A stretch of DNA of 64,000 nucleotides from Eledone cirrhosa. Lineage: Eukaryota; Mollusca; Cephalopoda; Octopoda; Eledonidae. Positions 1 through 14,000 of the stretch are shown one piece after another; within the stretch, counting starts at the first letter, position 1, and the number at the start of each line of letters is the position of its first letter. The notes beneath the pieces are model-generated. The model was given only the letters and a program-made list of their open reading frames with translations, was not told the DNA's origin and did no database searches. The stretch is from the NCBI GenBank assembly GCA_964016885.1, contig OZ024746.1:101101589-101165588 (forward strand), in the 5' to 3' direction. The translations under genes and the position numbers were made by a program.

Positions 1-3000
1 ACATTGATCTGTAGTATGTCTCATTGATCTGTAGTGTCACATTGATCTGTAGTATGTCACATTGATCTGTAGTACGTCACATTGATCTGTAGTATGTCAC
101 ATTGATCTGTAGTATGTCACATTGATCTGTAGTATGTCACATTGATCTGTAGTGTCACATTGATCTGTAATATGTCACATTGATCTGTAGTATGCCACAT
201 TGATCTGTAATATGTCACATTGATCTGTAGTGTCACATTGATCTGTAGTGTCACATTGATCTGTAGTATGTCACATTGATCTGTAGTATGTCACATTGAT
301 CTGTAGTATGTCACATTGATCTGTAATATGTCTCATTGATCTGTAGTGTCACATTGATCTGTAGTATGTCACATTGATCTGTAGTATGTCTCATTGATCT
401 GTAGTATGTCTCATTGATCTGTAGTATGTCACATTGATCTGTAGTATGTCTCATTGATCTGTAGTGTCACATTGATCTGTAGTATGTCTCATTGATCTGT
501 AGTATGTCACATTGATCTGTAGTATGTCACATTGATCTGTAGTATGTCTCATTGATCTGTAGTGTCACATTGATCTGTAGTATGTCACATTGATCTGTAG
601 TACGTCACATTGATCTGTAGTATGTCACATTGATCTGTAGTATGTCACATTGATCTGTAGTATGTCACATTGATCTGTAGTGTCACATTGATCTGTAATA
701 TGTCACATTGATCTGTAGTATGTCACATTGATCTGTAGTATGTCACATTGATCTGTAGTGTCACATTGATCTGTAGTATGTCACATTGATCTGTAGTATG
801 TCACATTGATCTGTAGTATGTCACATTGATCTGTAGTATGTCACATTGATCTGTAGTATGTCACATTGATCTGTAATATGTCTCATTGATCTGTAGTGTC
901 ACATTGATCTGTAGTATGTCACATTGATCTGTAGTATGTCTCATTGATCTGTAGTGTCACATTGATCTGTAGTATGTCTCATTGATCTGTAGTATGTCAC
1001 ATTGATCTGTAGTATGTCTCATTGATCTGTAGTATCACATTGATCTGTAGTATGTCTCATTGATCTGTACTATGTCACATTGATCTGTAGTATGTCACAT
1101 TGATCTGTAGTATGTCTCATTGATCTGTAGTGTCACATTGATCTGTAGTATGTCACATTGATCTGTAGTACGTCACATTGATCTGTAGTATGTCACATTG
1201 ATCTGTAGTATGTCACATTGATCTGTAGTATGTCACATTGATCTGTAGTGTCACATTGATCTGTAATATGTCACATTGATCTGTAGTATGTCACATTGAT
1301 CTGTAATATGTCACATTGATCTGTAATATGTCTCATTGATCTGTAGTATGTCTCATTGATCTGTAGTATGTCACATTGATCTGTAGTGTCACATTGATCT
1401 GTAATATGTCACATTGATCTGTAGTATGTCACATTGATCTGTAATATGTCACATTGATCTGTAATATGTCTCATTGATCTGTAGTATGTCTCATTGATCT
1501 GTAGTATGTCACATTGATCTGTAATATGTCACATTGATCTGTAGTATGTCACATTGATCTGTAGTATGTCACATTGATCTGTAGTGTCACATTGATCTGT
1601 AGTATGTCACATTGATCTGTAGTATGTCTCATTGATCTGTAGTGTCACATTGATCTGTAGTATGTCTCATTGATCTGTAGTATGTCACATTGATCTGTAG
1701 TATGTCTCATTGATCTGTAGTGTCACATTGATCTGTAGTATGTAACATTGATCTGTAGTATGTCTCATTGATCTTTAGTGTCACATTGATCTGTAGTATG
1801 TCACATTGATCTGTAATATGTCACATTGATCTGTAGTATGTAACATTGATCTGTAGTATGTCTCATTGATCTTTAGTGTCACATTGATCTGTAGTATGTC
1901 ACATTGATCTGTAATATGTCACATTGATCTGTAGTATGTCACATTGATCTGTAATATGTCACATTGATCTGTAGTATGTCACATTGATCTGTAATATGTC
2001 ACATTGATCTGTAATATGTCTCATTGATCTGTAGTATGTCTCATTGATCTGTAGTATGTCACATTGATCTGTAGTGTCACATTGATCTGTAATATGTCAC
2101 ATTGATCTGTAGTATGTCACATTGATCTGTAATATGTCACATTGATCTGTAATATGTCTCATTGATCTGTAGTATGTCTCATTGATCTGTAGTATGTCAC
2201 ATTGATCTGTAATATGTCACATTGATCTGTAGTATGTCACATTGATCTGTAGTATGTCACATTGATCTGTAGTGTCACATTGATCTGTAGTATGTCACAT
2301 TGATCTGTAGTATGTCTCATTGATCTGTAGTGTCACATTGATCTGTAGTATGTCTCATTGATCTGTAGTATGTCACATTGATCTGTAGTATGTCTCATTG
2401 ATCTGTAGTGTCACATTGATCTGTAGTATGTAACATTGATCTGTAGTATGTCTCATTGATCTTTAGTGTCACATTGATCTGTAGTATGTCACATTGATCT
2501 GTAGTATGTCACATTGATCTGTAGTATGTCACATTGATCTGTAGTGTCACATTGATCTGTAGTGTCACATTGATCTGTAGTGTCACATTGATCTGTAGTA
2601 TGTCACATTGATCTGTAGTATGTAACATTGATCTGTAGTATGTCTCATTGATCTGTAGTATGTCACATTGATCTGTAATATGTCACATTGATCTGTAGTA
2701 TGTCACATTGATCTGTAATATGTCACATTGATCTGTAATATGTTTCATTGATCTGTAGTATGTCTCATTGATCTGTAGTATGTCACATTGATCTGTAATA
2801 TGTCACATTGATCTGTAGTATGTCTCATTGATCTGTAGTATGTCTCATTGATCTGTAGTATGTCACATTGATCTGTAGTATGTCTCATTGATCTGTAGTA
2901 TGTCACATTGATCTGTAGTGTCACATTGAACTGTAGTATGTCACATTGATCTGTAGTATGTCACATTGATCTGTAGTGTCACATTGATCTGTAATATGTC

Positions 3001-6000
3001 ACATTGATCTGTAATATGTCACATTGATCTGTAGTATGTCACATTGATCTGTAGTATGTCTCATTGATCTGTAGTGTCACATTGATCTGTAGTGTCACAT
3101 TGATCTGTAGTATGTCACTTTGATCTGTAGTATGTCACATTGATCTGTAGTATGTCACATTGATCTGTAGTGTCACATTGATCTGTAATATGTCACATTG
3201 ATCTGTAATATGTCACATTGATCTGTAGTATGTCACATTGATCTGTAGTATGTCTCATTGATCTGTAGTGTCACATTGATCTGTAGTGTCACATTGATCT
3301 GTAGTATGTCACTTTGATCTGTAGTGTCACATTGATCTGTAATATGTCACATTGATCTGTAGTATGTCTCATTGATCTGTAGTGTCACATTGATCTGTAG
3401 TATGTCACATTGATCTGTAGTACGTCACATTGATCTGTAGTATGTCACATTGATCTGTAGTATGTCACATTGATCTGTAGTATGTCACATTGATCTGTAG
3501 TGTCACATTGATCTGTAATATGTCACATTGATCTGTAGTATGTCACATTGATCTGTAATATGTCACATTGATCTGTAATATGTCTCATTGATCTGTAGTA
3601 TGTCTCATTGATCTGTAGTATGTCACATTGATCTGTAGTGTCACATTGATCTGTAATATGTCACATTGATCTGTAGTATGTCACATTGATCTGTAATATG
3701 TCACATTGATCTGTAATATGTCTCATTGATCTGTAGTATGTCTCATTGATCTGTAGTATGTCACATTGATCTGTAATATGTCACATTGATCTGTAGTATG
3801 TCACATTGATCTGTAGTATGTCACATTGATCTGTAGTATGTCACATTGATCTGTAGTATGTCACATTGATCTGTAATATGTCTCATTGATCTGTAGTGTC
3901 ACATTGATCTGTAGTATGTCACATTGATCTGTAGTATGTCTCATTGATCTGTAGTGTCACATTGATCTGTAGTATGTCTCATTGATCTGTAGTATGTCAC
4001 ATTGATCTGTAGTATGTCTCATTGATCTGTAGTGTCACATTGATCTGTAGTATGTCTCATTGATCTGTACTATGTCACATTGATCTGTAGTATGTCACAT
4101 TGATCTGTAGTATGTCTCATTGATCTGTAGTGTCACATTGATCTGTAGTATGTCACATTGATCTGTAGTACGTCACATTGATCTGTAGTATGTCACATTG
4201 ATCTGTAGTATGTCACATTGATCTGTAGTATGTCACATTGATCTGTAGTGTCACATTGATCTGTAATATGTCACATTGATCTGTAGTATGTCACATTGAT
4301 CTGTAATATGTCACATTGATCTGTAATATGTCTCATTGATCTGTAGTATGTCTCATTGATCTGTAGTATGTCACATTGATCTGTAGTGTCACATTGATCT
4401 GTAATATGTCACATTGATCTGTAGTATGTCACATTGATCTGTAATATGTCACATTGATCTGTAATATGTCTCATTGATCTGTAGTATGTCTCATTGATCT
4501 GTAGTATGTCACATTGATCTGTAATATGTCACATTGATCTGTAGTATGTCACATTGATCTGTAGTATGTCACATTGATCTGTAGTGTCACATTGATCTGT
4601 AGTATGTCACATTGATCTGTAGTATGTCTCATTGATCTGTAGTGTCACATTGATCTGTAGTATGTCTCATTGATCTGTAGTATGTCACATTGATCTGTAG
4701 TATGTCTCATTGATCTGTAGTGTCACATTGATCTGTAGTATGTAACATTGATCTGTAGTATGTCTCATTGATCTTTAGTGTCACATTGATCTGTAGTATG
4801 TCACATTGATCTGTAATATGTCACATTGATCTGTAGTATGTAACATTGATCTGTAGTATGTCTCATTGATCTTTAGTGTCACATTGATCTGTAGTATGTC
4901 ACATTGATCTGTAATATGTCACATTGATCTGTAGTATGTCACATTGATCTGTAATATGTCACATTGATCTGTAGTATGTCACATTGATCTGTAATATGTC
5001 TCATTGATCTGTAGTATGTCTCATTGATCTGTAGTATGTCACATTGATCTGTAGTGTCACATTGATCTGTAATATGTCACATTGATCTGTAGTATGTCAC
5101 ATTGATCTGTAATATGTCACATTGATCTGTAATATGTCTCATTGATCTGTAGTATGTCTCATTGATCTGTAGTATGTCACATTGATCTGTAATATGTCAC
5201 ATTGATCTGTAGTATGTCACATTGATCTGTAGTATGTCACATTGATCTGTAGTGTCACATTGATCTGTAGTATGTCACATTGATCTGTAGTATGTCTCAT
5301 TGATCTGTAGTGTCACATTGATCTGTAGTATGTCTCATTGATCTGTAGTATGTCACATTGATCTGTAGTATGTCTCATTGATCTGTAGTGTCACATTGAT
5401 CTGTAGTATGTAACATTGATCTGTAGTATGTCTCATTGATCTTTAGTGTCACATTGATCTGTAGTATGTCACATTGATCTGTAGTATGTCACATTGATCT
5501 GTAGTATGTCACATTGATCTGTAGTGTCACATTGATCTGTAGTGTCACATTGATCTGTAGTGTCACATTGATCTGTAGTATGTCACATTGATCTGTAGTA
5601 TGTAACATTGATCTGTAGTATGTCTCATTGATCTGTAGTATGTCACATTGATCTGTAATATGTCACATTGATCTGTAGTATGTCACATTGATCTGTAATA
5701 TGTCACATTGATCTGTAATATGTCTCATTGATCTGTAGTATGTCTCATTGATCTGTAGTATGTCACATTGATCTGTAATATGTCACATTGATCTGTAGTA
5801 TGTCTCATTGATCTGTAGTATGTCTCATTGATCTGTAGTATGTCACATTGATCTGTAGTATGTCTCATTGATCTGTAGTATGTCACATTGATCTGTAGTG
5901 TCACATTGAACTGTAGTATGTCACATTGATCTGTAGTATGTCACATTGATCTGTAGTATGTCACATTGATCTGTAGTGTCACATTGATCTGTAATATGTC

Positions 6001-7643
6001 ACATTGATCTGTAATATGTCACATTGATCTGTAGTATGTCACATTGATCTGTAGTATGTCTCATTGATCTGTAGTGTCACATTGATCTGTAGTGTCACAT
6101 TGATCTGTAGTATGTCACTTTGATCTGTAGTATGTCACATTGATCTGTAGTATGTCACATTGATCTGTAGTGTCACATTGATCTGTAATATGTCACATTG
6201 ATCTGTAATATGTCACATTGATCTGTAGTATGTCACATTGATCTGTAGTATGTCTCATTGATCTGTAGTGTCACATTGATCTGTAGTGTCACATTGATCT
6301 GTAGTATGTCACTTTGATCTGTAGTGTCACATTGATCTGTAATATGTCACATTGATCTGTAATATGTCACATTGATCTGTAGTGTCACATTGATCTGTAA
6401 TATGTCTCATTGATCTGTAGTATGTCACATTGATTTGTAATATGTCACATTGATCTGTACTATGTGACATTGATCTGTAGTATGTCACATTGATCTGTAA
6501 TATGTCTCATTGATCTGTAGTATGTCTCATTGATCTGTAGTATGTCTCATTGATCTGTAATATGTCACATTGATCTGTACTATGTGACATTGATCTGTAA
6601 TATGTCACATTGATCTGTAATATGTCACATTGATCTGTAGTATGTCACATTGATCTGTAATATGTCACATTGATCTGTAATATGTCTCATTGATCTGTAG
6701 TATGTCTCATTGATCTGTAATATGTCTCATTGATCTGTAGTATGTCTCATTGATCTGTAGTGTCACATTGATCTGTAGTATGTCTCATTGATCTGTAGTA
6801 TGTCTCATTGATCTGTAGTGTCACATTGATCTGTAGTATGTCTCATTGATCTGTAGTGTCACATTGATCTGTAGTATGTCACATTGATCTGTAGTATGTC
6901 TCATTGATCTGTAGTATGTCTCATTGATCTGTAGTTTGACTCATTGATCTGTAGTATGTCTCATTGATCTGTAGTATGTCTCATTGAGCTGTAGTGTCAC
7001 ATTGATCTGTAGTATGTCACATTGATCTGTAGTATGTCTCATTGATCTGTAGTGTCTCATTGATCTGTAGTATGTCACATTGATCTGTAGTATGTCTCAT
7101 TGATCTGTAGTATGTCTCATTGATCTGTAGTATGTCTCATTGATATGTAGTATGTCACATTGATCTGTAGTATGTCACATTGATCTGTTGTATGTCTCAT
7201 TGATCTGTAGTATGTCACATTGATCTGTAGTATGTCACATTGATCTGTAGTATGTCACATTGATCTGTAGTGTCTCATTGATCTGTAGTATGTCATATTG
7301 ATCTGTAGTATGTCACATTGATCTGTAGTATGTCTCATTGATATGTAGTATGTCACATTGATCTGTAGTATGTCACATTGATCTGTAGTATGTCTCATTG
7401 ATCTGTAGTGTCTCATTGATCTGTAGTATGTCACATTGATCTGTAGTATGTCACATTGATCTGTAGTATGTCACATTGATCTGTAGTATGTCTCATTGAT
7501 CTGTAGTGTCTCATTGATCTGTAGTATGTCACATTGATCTGTAGTATGTCACATTGATCTGTAGTATGTCACATTGATCTGTAGTGTCTCATTGATCTGT
7601 AATGTCACATTGATCTGTAGTGTCTCATTGATCTGTAATGTCA
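1..7643. repeat. 18/20-bp satellite array with higher-order structure
   Basis: The whole stretch is head-to-tail copies of a 20-bp unit, acattgatctgtagtatgtc, mixed with an 18-bp version that lacks 'at' (gtagtgtc). Common variants are gtaatatg for gtagtatg, tctcattg for tcacattg, gtacgtc and gtaacatt. The order of variants is itself repeated with a period near 3 kb. The array runs off the left edge and ends at about 7,643, where unique sequence begins. There is no long open frame. If MNS1 exons lie to the left, this is intronic satellite. Confidence 0.97.
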
Positions 7644-8289
7644 CTATTCATCCCAGTTGTGAGGTTTCCTATTTTCAGGTCTGACTTTACCAACTTTCCC
7701 AACTTTGAGCTTTGTCTGTTAGAACTATCTCCTACTACATACGTTTGCCATTCACAACTATAGCTCAGTTCCTTAATCTCACAGGCATAGTGTCTCAAAG
7801 ACTTTGTGCTGACTGAGAATTTTATTTGAGGAGTGGCAAAAGTGAAGACTGTGGGAAACCACAGTAGATGTAATTGGAACAGTAGTTGATATATTATCTG
7901 AGTAAAAACTTGAACAGGATAAATATTACTGTAAAGTAGACTGTAATACTACAAATGTACCATCAATTGTAATGACCAATACTTGGAATATGAACATTAA
8001 AACCAATGATGAGGACAATGCCAGTATTAGCTGGAGAAATTGTAGGACCACTAGCTTGTCCCAACTCTAAATAATACATAGAGTATGAATATATATGTTG
8101 ATGGTAGTGGTTTTGAAGGGACTCTTACAAAACCTTGCTTTGCGTCAATGAACATCAATTAGAATTTTGCTCTCATATTCAGATTTATCTAAGAATAAAT
8201 TTCATGCTGTTCTAGGATTAATTCTTATTCCTGTATTGCTGTTCTTGAAATATTTAGGTAGATTTGTTCACTTTCTGGCATTATATCTG
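7644..8289. other. Unique spacer, no gene seen
   Basis: This is AT-rich non-repetitive DNA between two tandem arrays. No open frame, splice-bounded exon or recognisable transposable element was found. It is probably MNS1 intron. Confidence 0.6.
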
Positions 8290-9118
8290 ATAGATATCTC
8301 ATAGTAATTGAATATCTTATAGTAATTGAATATCTTATAGTAATTGAATATCTTATAGTTATTGAATATCTTATAGTTATAGAATATCTTATAGTTATTG
8401 AATATCTTATAGTTATTGAATATCTTATAGTTATTGAATATCTTATAGTTATTGAATATCTTATAGTTATTGAATATCTTATAGTTATAGAATATCTTAT
8501 AGTTATAGAATATCTCATAGTTATTGAATATCTTATAGTTATAGAATATCTCATAGTTATTGAATATCTTATAGTTATTGAATACCTTATAGTTATAGAA
8601 TATCTTATAGTTATTGAATATCTTATAGTTATAGAATATCTTATAGTTATTGAATATCTTATAGTTATTGAATATCTTATAGTTATAGAATATCTTATAG
8701 TTATTGAATATCTTATAGTTATTGAATATCTTATAGTTATTGAATATCTTATAGTTATAGAATATCTCATAGTTATTGAATACCTTATAGTTATTGAATA
8801 TCTTATAGTTATAGAATATCTCATAGTTATTGAATATCTTATAGTTATTGAATACCTTATAGTTATTGAATATCTTATAGTTATAGAATATCTCATAGTT
8901 ATTGAATATCTTATAGTTATTGAATATCTTATAGTTATAGAATATCTTATAGTTATTAAAAATCTTATAGTTATTGAATATCTTATAGTTATTGAATATC
9001 TTATAGTTATAGAATATCTTATAGTTATTAAAAATCTTATAGTTATTAAAAATCTTATAGTTATTGAATATCTTATAGTTATTGAATATCTTATAGTTAA
9101 TTGAATATCTTATGGTAA
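8290..9118. repeat. 18-bp minisatellite (ttatagttattgaatatc)
   Basis: About 46 copies of an 18-bp unit occur, with variants at one or two positions (gtaattga, gttatagaa, atacctt, gttattaaaaatc). Because 18 is a multiple of three, the minus strand stays open for 223 codons as a six-residue IRYSIT repeat. That frame is a by-product of the period and is not a gene. Confidence 0.96.
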
Positions 9119-9207
9119 TAGTTATTGATAAAATTGTTTAAAAAAACAGCTTCTTTTTTGTTGTACTTTCAAAAAGATATTAAGCAACTTTGTAGTATAT
9201 TCACAAC

Positions 9208-10795
9208 ATCATAGCTATGACAATACTGACATCAACATAGCTATGACAATACTGACAACATCATAGCTATGACAATACTGACAACATCATAGCTATGACA
9301 ATACTGACAACATCATAGCTATGACAATACTGACAACATCATAGCTATGACAATACTGACATCATAGCTATGACAATACTGCTGACAACATAGCTATGAC
9401 AATACTGACAACAACATAGCTATGACAATACTGACAACATCATAGCTATGACAATACTGACAACATCATAGCTATGACAATACTGACATCATAGCTATGA
9501 CAATACAGACAACATCATAGCTATGACAATACTGACAACATCATAGCTATGACAATACTGACAACATCATAGCTATGACAATACTGACATCATAGCTATG
9601 ACAATACAGACAACATCATAGCTATGACAATACTGACAACATCATAGCTATGACAATACTGACAACATCATAGCTATGACAATACTGACAACATAGCTAT
9701 GACAATACTGACAACATCATAGCTATGACAATACTGACAACATCATAGCTATGACAATACTGACATCATAGCTATGACAATACTGACAACATTATAGCTA
9801 TGACAATACTGACAACATCATAGCTATGACAATACTGCTGACAACATAGCTATGACAATACTGACAACATCATAGCTATGACAATACTGACAACATCATA
9901 GCTATGACAATACTGACAACATCATAGCTATGACAATACTGACAACATCATAGCTATGACAATACTGCTGACAACATAGCTATGACAATACTGACAACAT
10001 CATAGCTATGACAATACTGCTGACAACATAGCTATGACAATACTGACAACATCATAGCTATGACAATACTGACAACATCATAGCTATGACAATACTGACA
10101 TCATAGCTATGACAATACTGACAACATTATAGCTATGACAATACTGACAACATCATAGCTATGACAATACTGCTGACAACATAGCTATGACAATACTGAC
10201 AACATCATAGCTATGACAATACTGACAACATCATAGCTATGACAATACTGACAACATCATAGCTATGACAATACTGACAACATCATAGCTATGACAATAC
10301 TGCTGACAACATAGCTATGACAATACTGACAACATCATAGCTATGACAATACTGACAACATCATAGCTATGACAATACTGCTGACAACATAGCTATGACA
10401 ATACTGACAACATCATAGCTATGACAATACTGACAACATCATAGCTATGACAATACTGCTGACAACATAGCTATGACAATACTGACAACATCATAGCTAT
10501 GACAATACTGACAACAACATAGCTATGACAATACTGACAACATCATAGCTATGACAATACTGACATCATAGCTATGACAATACTGACAACATTATAGCTA
10601 TGACAATACTGACAACATCATAGCTATGACAATACTGACAACAACATAGCTATGACAATACTGACAACATCATAGCTATGACAATACTGACAACATCATA
10701 GCTATGACAATACTGACAATATTTTAGCTATGACAATACTGACAACATCTTAGCTATGACAATACTGACAACATCATAGCTATGACAATACTGCT
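9208..10795. repeat. 26-bp minisatellite with shortened variants
   Basis: The array repeats a unit beginning atagctatgacaatactgac and ending aacatc. Shorter units lack aac or acatc, and longer units carry an extra 'ctg' (tactgctgac). The longer and shorter forms recur in a regular order, which suggests block duplications. The array stops about 80 bp before the splice acceptor of the first MNS1 exon in the window, so it is intronic. Confidence 0.96.
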
Positions 10796-10877
10796 GATTA
10801 ATACTGAAATGTATTATAGGTGAAAGAAATTTGGTTAATTTCCTCTAACATCTAATTTCTTCTAACATCTCTTACAG

Positions 10878-11000
10878 GCTGCCTTGGAGACAAAATTACG
10901 TCAGAGACTGGAACTTCAAAAGATGAATGAAGAACAGTTGATTCTGAAAGATTTGAAACGGAAGACTGAAGTGGAAGAGGAAAAGCAATTCCATGAGCGG
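10878..11000 (+). CDS. MNS1: MNS1 exon (first in window)
   Basis: This 123-bp exon has an acceptor at cttacag and a donor at gttaac, which is a weak match to the GTRAGT consensus. It encodes 41 residues of coiled coil (AALETKLRQRLELQ to EEKQFHER). It starts and ends in phase 0. Confidence 0.82.
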
Positions 11001-14000
11001 GTTAACCATTCTTCAGATATCTTATTTTTTATAATGGCATAGCTTCAGTTGGCTGAATCGGTATAATATAATTTGATATCTAGCTAAACAATTCATGGTT
11101 GAGAGTGCAATGAGCTATGTATATTAGCATGACTCTCCAGTGTCACTTAGTCTATTTAGTTGTACCATGAGTACAGCTGGAATATCATCATCATCATCAT
11201 GTAAATGGTAATTTGTTGTTTAGCCGAGGTAAGCTTGGATCAAGCAGACCTAAAACAACATTCCAGCTAACCCAGTCTTTTATTTAGCTGTATCTAACAT
11301 TACATTCTCATATATGTGTTTTTAACATGGTAAGCTATGATTTTTGTAGTATCTGGCTGCTAATTTTAGTGAGTCAAGCAATCACACAAAGGTTCAAGTT
11401 CATTCAGTATCATGTACTGACATCGTCACACACCGTAACAAGTAATCCCGGGCAGCTTGATGAGAAACTATAAACACTAAAGATAAATATTTGTTTACTT
11501 CACTTGTATGATAAGTGTATTAGTTACAAGCTTTGTGGAATGGAGAAATGGAAGTTGTGTTATTTGTGTGAGAGATGAGAAATAGCTAGGAACGGTAAAT
11601 TAGTTATCCAGAAATTTATCTTTAGTGAATAACACTTTCAGTTCTACAGCAACAATTCATGTTTATGCAGCTGTATAATGTTTAGTGCAGTTATATCACA
11701 ATACTGTATATATTCATGCAATTCTACAAAATGTGCAGAATGTAGTAATTGTTAAATGTGTATTGATATATGTTAAAGAAGGAATTGGTGTGGAAATTTG
11801 AGTTTGAAGAAGTACAAGTTTCTAATCTGTCGTTAGATGATGGCTAAATTTGCTGAGGATGATCGACTGGAACAGATGAATGCACAGAAACGGCGTATGA
11901 AGATACAGGAACACAAACGAATTATTGAAAGACTGATTGCAGAGAAGAGAGAGAGAGATGCTAAAGAGAAGGTCTGTTGAAGGTTTTTTTGAGTTTGTGT
12001 ATCTCTAGTCAATCCTACTCAAGTAGATGTGTAGCACATAAGTTATTGTTTAGTTTTGACCAAGGAGAACTATGATTAAAGACATTCCAGTGATAACCAT
12101 CTCTTCTTTATATTTTACATAATCACACACACACACATATATATATATATATACACGAATATAAGCTGAGGAATATGTGCCCCCCCCCCCCCTCAATCGA
12201 TGGCAAGATATGGGGGTGGGGTTATATTTGGGGTCAATATCTTGAGTTTTAACCAACTTCAAATTCTATTTAAGGTGCTGAAATATCTAGAATGATTATT
12301 TTACAATGAGAAACAATTTTTCTACATTAACTACATCGTCATGAGTGTTATTTATACATTGCCTTGAGAACATTCACAACAAATTTTTTATTATTCAAAC
12401 TTTTTAACAAATAAATATCCCCTACACATATACGCATACATGCCTGCACACATACATACACAGACACACAAACATGCCCGCACGCATACGTCGACTTTTT
12501 CTGTGTCTTAATTATACATTTTCTTTCAATCTTGTTTTGTTTTATTTTGCTGCACCCCCCCCCCCCCCTCTACACTGAATCCTTAAACAATGTTCTCTTA
12601 GTTGATCTCTTTCAACTATTCCCTCTTCATTCTGCACCCCTCCCCCCATCCCTAGTTTTTTTAATGATCCCCATAACAGTTAAAGTAAATCTTTTTTTCA
12701 AATAATACCTTGAACTAAAAATATATCTCCATTTCTTTATATTATATTAATTTAGAATTGATTTTTTATTTTCTAATTATAAATAACATTTTCTACAAAT
12801 AAGGAAAGGGGGTTGTCTTAATTTCACGTAGGTGTTTGTACATTGTGGATTTGTGAAAAACTTTACTCTAAAGATTTAAAAAATCAAAATATTAAAACTT
12901 TGTAAATATTGCTTACCCATGAGAATTTCTAAACTGTGTCATGTATTAACTGGCTCAGCATATAGAGTTTGGAGTTTTGTCCATTTCTCAGACATAAAAT
13001 GGGAGTGGGAGGTGCTTATATTCGAATATGGTATATTTAGGGCTGCATTATCCAATGTAGGCTTCCATGTTTTTAAAAGGCAGTCAGGTTTGCGGAAGAT
13101 TTGATTGCAATTCCTCACAGTAGAGTATAAATGATCCCTTGTTAGTTTGTAGGAAGCTGATCAAATATTTTCTGTTACAGGCCTTTTGTTTGTCTAATTT
13201 GCTGAGGAACCTATATTAGGGACCTTCAGATTCAATTTCTCACAATATTTTCAATTCAGGCAATAATTCATTCAGTTTTAAAACTGACCTTGCCCAATTA
13301 CACCTCTTAAAGGCAATGACACAGGGCCGACACATTACGCAGTAATGCAGAAGACCCGACTTCCCATGGGTACAAGCTGAAGCATATAGACAGTATTCTC
13401 ACACCCCCCTAAGTGGTTGTATAGGTGTCACAACAAAAAGTACCCAGTCCACGCTGTAAAGTGGTCATGTAGGCACCATTGTAAAAAAGCACTCAGTACT
13501 CACTGTAAATGAGGTTGGTGTTAGGAAGGGCATCCAGCTGTAGAAACCGAGCTAAAATCAGTTCTGTATTAGCAAGACAAGGTCATCCAACCTAGCATTG
13601 CCCAAACAGGACAACCTGTCTAACCCATGCTAGCGTGAAAGAATGAATGTAAAACGGTGATCATTATGATGACTGACTTGCTCATGTTTTCCAGTGGTAA
13701 CTAAGAGACATATGTCGTTGTACATGGAATGTTATTTTCATCACTCTGTGTGTCAAACATTGAACCAAAGTTGGTTCTGTGAGAAGTGGCAACATTTATT
13801 TCATGTCTCCTCTCTTCCGTCTTTCACTATTTACTTTTCTTTCTCATGTTCTTCTCTTTGTTTACAATGACCATTTTCTGCTTAGAAGCTACTCACCCCT
13901 CTTACACCACAATAAACAGAACAAGTTATACCTTCCTTAACTGCAAGTCAAAATATCTGTCTGTTTAACTATATAGTTTTAAACTAGTAAGACCTTTATT

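Noticed and set aside
1..7643. Possible CRISPR-like or regularly spaced array
   Set aside because: There are no unique spacers; units are contiguous 18/20-bp satellite repeats in a eukaryotic context.
8225..8896. 223-codon minus-strand open frame of IRYSIT repeats
   Set aside because: It is the translation of an 18-bp minisatellite whose period is a multiple of three; it has no start context, splice signals or family resemblance.
13786..13968. 60-codon plus-strand frame with hydrophobic stretch
   Set aside because: It lies within an MNS1 intron, is T-rich, and lacks any sign of conservation or splicing.
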